From: Alphaproteobacteria bacterium
GTDB lineage: Bacteria > Pseudomonadota > Alphaproteobacteria > DSM-16000 > Inquilinaceae
Assembly: GCA_028284045.1 (NCBI GenBank)
Contig: JANQSN010000050.1
Location: forward strand, 29,162-93,161
Direction: 5' to 3'
DNA length: 64,000 nucleotides
Below, one piece after another: positions 58,158 through 64,000 of this stretch (positions are counted from its first letter, which is position 1; each line of letters opens with the position of its first letter). The translations under genes were made by a program, and so were the position numbers. Below the pieces are notes generated by a model. That model saw only the letters and a list, made by a program, of their open reading frames with translations, searched no databases and had not been told where the DNA came from.

Positions 58158-59492
58158 ATGGAATTCCGACCGCTCGCCGCCAACAGCTCGGTTCTCCGGG
58201 GGCACGCCAAGCCGGAGATCATGGCCGTCGGCGATTCGATCTTCAACGGCGTGCGGTCGCTGACCATCAGCGAGCCGTTGGCCAATGCATCCCCGCCGGC
58301 CTTCGTGGCGCGCGGGCTGGGACTGGAGATGGTGCAGCCGGACTATCGCCGGCCGCTGCTGTTCGACCTGGAGCAGGAGTTGCGCGACGGCGTCGACCCC
58401 GGCCGGCTCTACCGCAACATCGTCGACAATGCCGACCGGTGGCTGGAGGAGCGGGGGGAATGGTCCAACCACCGCTTCTTCGACAATATCTCCGTCGCCG
58501 GTTTCGCCTATGGCGACATGCACGAGGCCACCTCCGGGGCGGCGCGCGCGAAGATCCGCACCCTGGTCGAGCGGCTGAAGATGCGCGGCAGCCTGGATTT
58601 CGGCATCATCATCGACCTGTACATGGCGCTGAACACCGCCTTCGTGCTGAACCCCACGGGCGAGCCGGAGCTGGACGACCTGACCCAGCTTGAGCAGGTG
58701 GCGTCGCGCCAGCCCAAGCGGCTGCTGATCAATATCGGCAACAATGAGGGCCTGTTCGGCATCGGCCTCAGCGCGAGTTTCTCGCGCCGGAACCTGCAGC
58801 AACTGCGCACGATCCCGGCGCTCGCCAAGGAGCTGGCCGGGGTCCTGAAGACGCACTGCGCCGATGTCGGCAAGTTCTACTTCAATACGCTGTTGCGGCC
58901 CCGCGCGCTGGCCAATCTGGCGCCGCGCACCGACCAGGAGATGTTCAATCCCCCGCCGCGCGGCGGGTACTTCAAGCGCTACGTTGCCCGCCTGGGCTCG
59001 ATGAACGGCATGTCGGGCGACCAGATGAAGGAGTTCGACAACGAGGTCGCCAAGATCAACCGGGCGACCGAGGCCGCCATGAAGGGGGTGTTCGGCCCGC
59101 AGCAGGACAAGCTGGTGTTCGTCGACCTCTACAAGATGGTCGACGGCTTCGATGCCAAGCATTTCGGCACCAACCGCAACATCCCCGTGCAAGTGGGCGG
59201 GCGGACGCTGCCCATCATGAACTATCCGTTCTCCGCCAACGTGGGTGGTTTCCGCCATGGCGGCTTCTTCGGCCTCGACAACATGCACCCGACGACGGTG
59301 GGATACGCGCTGTTGGCCAACACCATGGGCAAGGCGATCGCCGCGGCCGAGCCGGGCCTGAAGTACCGCAACGCCGATTTCGACGCCGTGGCCGGCGATG
59401 ACACGCTGATCACCGATCCGCCGCGCAACGTCGACCGGGTCGGCCTGCTGCTCGGCCTGTTGGGCCTGATCGGCGGCGCCGCGCTGGGGTAG
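58158..59492 (+). CDS. SGNH-type hydrolase (lipase/esterase-like)
   Basis: A 444-residue SGNH hydrolase-like protein. Block I is MAVGDSIFNG with Ser27 as nucleophile. NIGNNEGLFGI carries the oxyanion Asn of block III. Block V is LDNMHPTTVGYALLAN with Asp374 and His377 in the D-x-x-H order. The C-terminus ends in a hydrophobic GLLLGLLGLIGGAALG helix that may sit in the membrane. GGGGAGG precedes ATG 58158 by six bases. No signal peptide. Substrate is unknown. Confidence 0.8.
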   Translation: MEFRPLAANSSVLRGHAKPEIMAVGDSIFNGVRSLTISEPLANASPPAFVARGLGLEMVQPDYRRPLLFDLEQELRDGVDPGRLYRNIVDNADRWLEERGEWSNHRFFDNISVAGFAYGDMHEATSGAARAKIRTLVERLKMRGSLDFGIIIDLYMALNTAFVLNPTGEPELDDLTQLEQVASRQPKRLLINIGNNEGLFGIGLSASFSRRNLQQLRTIPALAKELAGVLKTHCADVGKFYFNTLLRPRALANLAPRTDQEMFNPPPRGGYFKRYVARLGSMNGMSGDQMKEFDNEVAKINRATEAAMKGVFGPQQDKLVFVDLYKMVDGFDAKHFGTNRNIPVQVGGRTLPIMNYPFSANVGGFRHGGFFGLDNMHPTTVGYALLANTMGKAIAAAEPGLKYRNADFDAVAGDDTLITDPPRNVDRVGLLLGLLGLIGGAALG

Positions 59493-59606
59493 ACGGCGCG
59501 TCGGTCGAGGCCAGTCCCTGGCCTGTCGAGACATCTTGCCGCTCGACGGCAAGGGCAATTCGCCCTACTGACCGGTCTCTGGGCAAGATCTGGTCAGGAA
59601 AATGAG

Positions 59607-60440
59607 ATGAAAACTCTGGTGGATCGGGGGCGGTCCCCGGCGGTGGGGCGCTGGCAGTCCGTGGCGGGCGCGGCGCTGCTGCTGCCCATCGCCGCCACCG
59701 CGGCGGCGCAGCCGACCGATGGCGATGCCGTCTCCGCCTCGGTTACCGCGGGGGTCGGGATCGCGCCGGACTACGAAGGCTCCGACGACTACCAGATCGT
59801 CCCGCTGGTCGCCGCCCGCGCCGAATGGCGCGGCCTCTCGCTGGAGACCAATGGCATCGGCCTCCAGGCCGATCTGGTACCGCTGCCCCAGCTTTCGTTG
59901 GGCCCGATCGTGCGCTATGCGCCGGGGCGCGACGATGTCGACGATGCGCTGGTCGACCGGTTGGCGGAGGTCGATTCCGGCGTCGAGGTCGGCGGCCATA
60001 TCGGCCTGTCCCAGCGCGACCCGCTGGGTGCTGGCGGGGTCGCCAGCCTGGATCTGGAGATCGTCGCCGAGGTCGCCGACGGCCATGGCGGCATGACGGC
60101 GGAGGTCTCCGCCGGCTGGGCGGTGCCGCTGACCGGCGACCTCAGGCTCGCGACTTCGGTGTCGGGCACCTGGGCGTCGGACGAGTATATGGAGAGCTTC
60201 TTCGGCATCGACGCCGCCGGCGCCGCCGCCAGCGGGCTGCGGACCTTCCAGGCCGACTCCGGCATCAAGGATGTCGGCTTCGGCGCGACGCTGAGCTACG
60301 CGTTCACCGAGAGCTTCAGCGCCGTCGGCATCTTCGGCTACACGCGCCTGCTCGGCGACGCGGCCGACAGCCCGGTGACCGACGATCGCGGCTCGCCCGA
60401 CCAGCTCTTCGGCGGCCTGGGCCTAAGCTACCGGTTCTGA
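59607..60440 (+). CDS. MipA/OmpV-family outer membrane protein
   Basis: A 277-residue beta-barrel with a signal peptide (AGAALLLPIAATAAAQ, cut near residue 35). Typical strands are VTAGVGIAPDYEGSDDYQIVP, AEWRGLSLETNGIGLQADL and the C-terminal FGGLGLSYRF ending in Phe for barrel assembly. Family members scaffold murein enzymes or respond to osmolarity. Its 3' end overlaps the opposing ndh-type gene by 18 bp. Confidence 0.92.
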   Translation: MKTLVDRGRSPAVGRWQSVAGAALLLPIAATAAAQPTDGDAVSASVTAGVGIAPDYEGSDDYQIVPLVAARAEWRGLSLETNGIGLQADLVPLPQLSLGPIVRYAPGRDDVDDALVDRLAEVDSGVEVGGHIGLSQRDPLGAGGVASLDLEIVAEVADGHGGMTAEVSAGWAVPLTGDLRLATSVSGTWASDEYMESFFGIDAAGAAASGLRTFQADSGIKDVGFGATLSYAFTESFSAVGIFGYTRLLGDAADSPVTDDRGSPDQLFGGLGLSYRF

Positions 60441-62525
60441 CGGTTCGGGCACCGGGCCGGTGATCAGCCGTGTGGAGTGGCGGTCGCTGACATAGGACCA
60501 CACCCAGTTCAGCATCACCGACAGCCGGTTGCGCGCCCCCAGCAAGAACAGCACGTGGATCGCGCCCCACAGCCACCAGGCGACATGGCCGCTCAGGCGC
60601 AGCCGGCCGAAATCGGCGATCGCGGCGTCGCGACCGATGGTCGCCAGACTTCCCATATGCCGATAGCGGAAGGGTCCCGGGTGCCGCTGGCCCTCGATCG
60701 CCGCCGTGATCACCCGGGCGGCGTGGCGGCCGGCCTGCTTGGCTGCCGGCGCCAGGCCGGGCACCGGCGCGCCGTCCGGCCCGGTCGCGGCGGCGGTGTC
60801 GCCGACGACGAAGATGTTGGCGTGGCCCGGCACGCTGAGATCCGGTTCGACCGCCACGCGGCCGGCCCGGTCGGCCGGGCAGCCCAGCCATTTCGCGGCG
60901 CGTGAGGCCCGCACGCCGGCCGCCCACAGCACGGTGCCGGCGGGCAGACGCTGATCGCCGATACATATGCCGGTTTCGTCCATATCGGTGACCCGGGCGC
61001 CGGTCCGCACCTCCACGCCGATGCGCGCCAGTGCGGCCGCCGCCGCCGCCGACAGGGTTTCGGGGAACATCGGCAGAATGCGCGGGGCCGACTGCACCAG
61101 CACGACCCGCGCGCCGGCCGGATCGATCGCCCGGAAATCCTTGTCCATGCCCTGCTTGGCCAACTCGGCGATGGCGCCGGCCAGCTCCACCCCCGTCGGG
61201 CCGCCGCCGACCACGACAAAGGTCAGCAGGCGCCGGGCCTCGTCCGGGTCGCGCGCCGTCTCCGCCCGCTCGAATGCCAACAGGATGCGCTGGCGCACCT
61301 GGGTCGCGTCGTCGATCTTCTTCAGCCCCGGGGCCAGCGGCTCCCACTCGTCGCGCCCGAAATAGGCGTGGCGGGCGCCGGTCGCCAGGATCAGGTGGTC
61401 GAACGGCTCCCGCTCGGCGCCCATCACCACCGCGCGGGCCTCAAGGTCGATGCCGGTCACCTTGGCGAACAGCACGCGGGTGTTGAACTGGTCGCGCAGG
61501 AGGCCGCGGATCGGCATGGCGATGTCCGACGGCGACAGGCTGGCCGTCGCCACCTGATAGAGCAGCGGCTGGAAGAGGTGGTAGTTGTGCCGGTCGATCA
61601 CCGTGACCCGCGCCTTGACCGCCGACAGCGCCTTGGCGGCGGCCAGCCCGCCGAAGCCGGCGCCGACGATGACGACGCGGGGGCAGCCCTCCAGCGAGAA
61701 GGCCGGGCGGCCGTCATAGGCGGGAAAGCGCCGCGTGAGCCACCGGTCGATCGGCGCGTCCAGCGACCAGGGCCCCGGCCCGCCGACCAGCAGCAGCGCG
61801 AGCACGAGGACCCACAGCGCGTGTTCCGGCACCGCTTGGCCGCCGAGTGCGACCGCCAGGGTCGCCGCCAGCAGCACCAGCGCCGCCAGCCGGCCCGCCA
61901 GTCCGACCGCCAGCAACACCCCGGCGCCGAGCAGCGCGGCCGTCGTCGCCGGCTCGGTCATGAAGGGGGCGAGCGCCGCGGCGGACACCAGGGCCGCCGT
62001 GTCCATCCCGGCTGCACCCCCGGCCGCCCAGAACAGCCAGCCCATGAACAGCCGCAGCACCAGCACCAGCAGCGGCATGCCGTGGCGCTCGACGGCGCGA
62101 TAGATCCGTTCCGGCCAGCGCGACAGCGGCAGCGGCGCCCGGCGCAGGCCTTCGCCGATCAGCGCATCGAGCGACAACCGTCCCGGCCCGCCGACGGCCA
62201 GCCCCAGCGCCAGCAGCGCGCACAACAGATGCCCGGACTGCCCGCCCGGCCCGAAATGCACCAACAGCGCCAGGAGCGCGGCCGCCATACCGGCCGGCCG
62301 CGTCATCAGCCCGAGCGCCAGCAGGATCGCGGCCACCGCTTCCACGAACGCCAGCGGCTCCAGCCCGAGAACCGGGCCGGCCCCGCGGGTCGCGAGACTG
62401 GTTTGCAGGAAGAGGCCGGCCAGCCACAGCCGCACGGCCAGCAGCAGCACCGGGCGCAACACCCGTTCGCACACCCCCAACGTGTCGCGCGCCAGTGCCA
62501 GCGCTGCCGTTGTTCCCGTCGCCAT
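60423..62525 (-). CDS. DoxX-like membrane domain fused to type II NADH dehydrogenase
   Basis: A 700-residue fusion. Residues 1-260 hold two DoxX-like modules, each ending in GGPG-x-x-SLDA and with several helices (VRLWLAGLFLQTS, LVLRLFMGWLFWAAGG). The rest is an NDH-2 flavoprotein: VVIVGAGFGGLAAAKALSA (FAD), FVVVGGGPTGVELAGAIAEL (NADH), VLWAAGVRAS, NIFVVGDTAA. A C-terminal helix region (WWLWGAIHVLFLL) could touch the membrane. Non-pumping quinone reduction is likely. DoxX modules may bring an electron-transfer partner. ATG at 62525; convergent with the OmpV gene. Confidence 0.9.
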   Translation of the reverse strand: MATGTTAALALARDTLGVCERVLRPVLLLAVRLWLAGLFLQTSLATRGAGPVLGLEPLAFVEAVAAILLALGLMTRPAGMAAALLALLVHFGPGGQSGHLLCALLALGLAVGGPGRLSLDALIGEGLRRAPLPLSRWPERIYRAVERHGMPLLVLVLRLFMGWLFWAAGGAAGMDTAALVSAAALAPFMTEPATTAALLGAGVLLAVGLAGRLAALVLLAATLAVALGGQAVPEHALWVLVLALLLVGGPGPWSLDAPIDRWLTRRFPAYDGRPAFSLEGCPRVVIVGAGFGGLAAAKALSAVKARVTVIDRHNYHLFQPLLYQVATASLSPSDIAMPIRGLLRDQFNTRVLFAKVTGIDLEARAVVMGAEREPFDHLILATGARHAYFGRDEWEPLAPGLKKIDDATQVRQRILLAFERAETARDPDEARRLLTFVVVGGGPTGVELAGAIAELAKQGMDKDFRAIDPAGARVVLVQSAPRILPMFPETLSAAAAAALARIGVEVRTGARVTDMDETGICIGDQRLPAGTVLWAAGVRASRAAKWLGCPADRAGRVAVEPDLSVPGHANIFVVGDTAAATGPDGAPVPGLAPAAKQAGRHAARVITAAIEGQRHPGPFRYRHMGSLATIGRDAAIADFGRLRLSGHVAWWLWGAIHVLFLLGARNRLSVMLNWVWSYVSDRHSTRLITGPVPEPSEPVA

Positions 62526-62619
62526 CGGGCGCCCTCCCTGCCGCCGGTCCGCCGAGAAGCAGCCCGGTCGCGTCAAGCGGGCATTGGATGACCGTCGCGC
62601 AGGGGCGGTTTCGCCGACG

Positions 62620-63195
62620 TTACGTCGTTCGGTCGAGATACCAGCGCATCAGGTCCAGCGCGTCCTTGCCGGCCCAGTCGGCGGGGCCGGTGAAGCTGCC
62701 CGCCCACCGGCCGGCGCGGTCGATCACCACGCTGGTCGGCAGGCCGCGCGTGGCGAAGGCCAGGGGCATGCGCCCATCGGGATCGACATAGGGTTTCAGA
62801 TGCGCCAGCGCGAGCCGGTCGAAGAACGGCGCCACCTGGGCCATGCCGCCGGTGTCGATCGACACTGTCACCACCTGGAAGTCGGGCCCGCCCAGCGCCG
62901 CTTCCAAGGCATCGAGCGCCGGCATCTCCTCCACGCAAGGCGCACACCAGGTCGCCCAGAAATTGACCAGCACCACCCGGCCGGCGAACGCGTCCAGGCT
63001 GTGCGTGCCGCCGGCCGCATCGACGAAGGCATGGTCCGGCAGCGGGCGCGGCGGGTCGTGGACCTCGAACGTCGCCATCTCGCCGGCCAGCGGCGGGCCG
63101 GACCGGCCCTGCCCCGCCCGCCACAACAGCCCGGCGCCCAGGGCCGCACCGGCGCCGGCCGCGACCCCGCCCAGGGTCACCAGGCGGCGGCGCAT
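62620..63195 (-). CDS. tlpA: TlpA-family thioredoxin-like protein
   Basis: A 191-residue membrane-anchored periplasmic oxidoreductase. N-terminal hydrophobic stretch LVTLGGVAAGAGAALGAGLLW after an MRRR start, then the thioredoxin fold with LVNFWATWCAPCVEEMPAL (CxxC active site) and LPTSVVIDRAGR with the cis-Pro. TlpA proteins reduce disulfides during cytochrome oxidase assembly. It diverges from argH, an arrangement common in related bacteria. Confidence 0.92.
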   Translation of the reverse strand: MRRRLVTLGGVAAGAGAALGAGLLWRAGQGRSGPPLAGEMATFEVHDPPRPLPDHAFVDAAGGTHSLDAFAGRVVLVNFWATWCAPCVEEMPALDALEAALGGPDFQVVTVSIDTGGMAQVAPFFDRLALAHLKPYVDPDGRMPLAFATRGLPTSVVIDRAGRWAGSFTGPADWAGKDALDLMRWYLDRTT

Positions 63196-63330
63196 CAGGT
63201 CCGCCCCGACGGGTGCGGCGGCCGCGGCGGCATTTGACGGGCGCCCCCCGGTCGTGCTTCACAAACCGGGACCCGTGCCCCGGCCGCCAGGCCGCGCACC
63301 GCCGCCGCCACCGATGCCGCGCTTTCGCCC

Positions 63331-64000
63331 ATGACCGGTTCCGTTCCTCGTCGTTCGCCGGCCTGCCATGTGCCCGACCGGCCCGACGGCCCGCCGCGCG
63401 CCGCCAACCGGCTGTGGGGCGGCCGCTTCGCCAGCGGCCCCGCCGCAGTGATGGAGGCGATCAACGCGTCGATCGGCTTCGACCGGCGGCTGGCGCCCCA
63501 GGATCTCAAGGCCAGCCGCGCCCATGCCGACATGCTGGCGGCGACCGGTATCCTCTCCGCGGAAGACGCCGTGCAGATCATCGCCGGCCTCGACCGCATC
63601 GAGCAGGAGATGGCCGAAGGCCGCTTCGTCTTCAAGGCGGCGCTGGAAGACGTCCACATGAATGTGGAGGCGCGTTTGGCCGACCTGATCGGCGAGGCCG
63701 CGGGCCGCCTGCACACCGCGCGCAGCCGCAATGACCAGGTGGCGACCGATTTCCGGCTGTGGGTGCGCGACGCCCTCGACCGCACCGACCAGGCGGTGGC
63801 CGCCCTGCAGGCCCGCCTGATCGACCGGGCGGAGGCGGAGGCCGACACCCTGATGCCCGGCTTCACCCATCTCCAGCCGGCGCAACCGGTCACCTTCGGC
63901 CATCACCTGCTGGCCTATGTGGAGATGCTGGGTCGCGACCGCAGCCGGCTGGCCGACGCACGGCGGCGGCTGAACGAATGTCCGCTGGGCGCGGCGGCGC
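63331..64000 (+). CDS. argH: argininosuccinate lyase, partial (3' end outside window)
   Basis: Cleaves argininosuccinate to arginine and fumarate. The first 223 residues are present: [68 protein letters not shown] and [18 protein letters not shown]. The catalytic Ser loop (GSSIMP-type) is beyond the edge. ATG at 63331 gives a roughly 25-residue extension before the conserved start. Confidence 0.95.
   Translation, partial: MTGSVPRRSPACHVPDRPDGPPRAANRLWGGRFASGPAAVMEAINASIGFDRRLAPQDLKASRAHADMLAATGILSAEDAVQIIAGLDRIEQEMAEGRFVFKAALEDVHMNVEARLADLIGEAAGRLHTARSRNDQVATDFRLWVRDALDRTDQAVAALQARLIDRAEAEADTLMPGFTHLQPAQPVTFGHHLLAYVEMLGRDRSRLADARRRLNECPLGAAA

Overview
The window is dense, very GC-rich bacterial chromosome. 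Gene order and content point to a free-living alphaproteobacterium of the Rhodospirillales type: rsmB-rpe-heparinase-purH, rpmH-rnpA-yidD-yidC-engB-argB, fdsGBA-fdhD-fdsD, and tlpA divergent from argH. No species can be named from this stretch alone. About 59 protein genes, one tRNA-Gln and one SRP RNA are supported. Most operon junctions are 1-4 nt overlaps of the NTGA type. Several starts are GTG or TTG.

Layout. 1-8.6 kb: a Tat-exported M15-like peptidase cut by the left edge, then rsmB, rpe, a heparinase-like protein, a membrane adenylate cyclase, purH and a PEP-mutase-family lyase. 8.6-14.5 kb: a GH15 glucoamylase-like enzyme beside a bacterial pyranose-2-oxidase-like flavoenzyme, then a MarR-MFS-small membrane protein operon with an operator and a probably leaderless start. 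14.6-24.7 kb: rhodanese, SRP RNA, argB and the rpmH/rnpA/yidD/yidC/engB block, a Pro-rich anchored protein, and a 1036-residue PodJ-like protein. 25-33.8 kb: tRNA-Gln and a cell-surface glycan region (two GT4 enzymes, a PseG-like protein, a methyltransferase-GT2 fusion, another methyltransferase, a flippase-like membrane protein and a large membrane protein). 34-41.4 kb: an NAD-dependent molybdenum formate dehydrogenase operon with FdhD and a LysR regulator. 41.4-44.7 kb: an AT-rich island, an atypical patatin, a flavin amine oxidase whose segments are in circularly permuted order, and a small lipoprotein. 44.7-52.8 kb: a Yej-type oligopeptide ABC importer with two tandem binding proteins. 52.9-64 kb: an inositol-phosphatase-family enzyme, a two-domain cytochrome c with a long acidic linker, kdsB, pheA, a brnTA toxin-antitoxin pair, an SGNH hydrolase, a MipA/OmpV protein, a DoxX-NDH-2 fusion, tlpA, and argH running off the right edge.

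Working together. Formate dehydrogenase, the NDH-2 fusion and the membrane cytochrome c would all feed a respiratory chain. The glycan cluster, kdsB, the OmpV protein and the PodJ-like protein serve the envelope. Intergenic DNA carries three palindromic repeat families. One is a two-hairpin element present twice, each time supplying the stop codon of the gene it abuts. One is a MITE-like element with 34-bp terminal inverted repeats. One is a set of REP-like palindromes, some placed inside the fds and yej operons.

The most unusual items are the permuted amine oxidase, the patatin with Cys and Glu where the family has its catalytic Ser and Asp, the two-hairpin stop-codon repeat, and the paired GH15/pyranose oxidase genes. 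No single locus can be declared a new multi-gene system from sequence alone.
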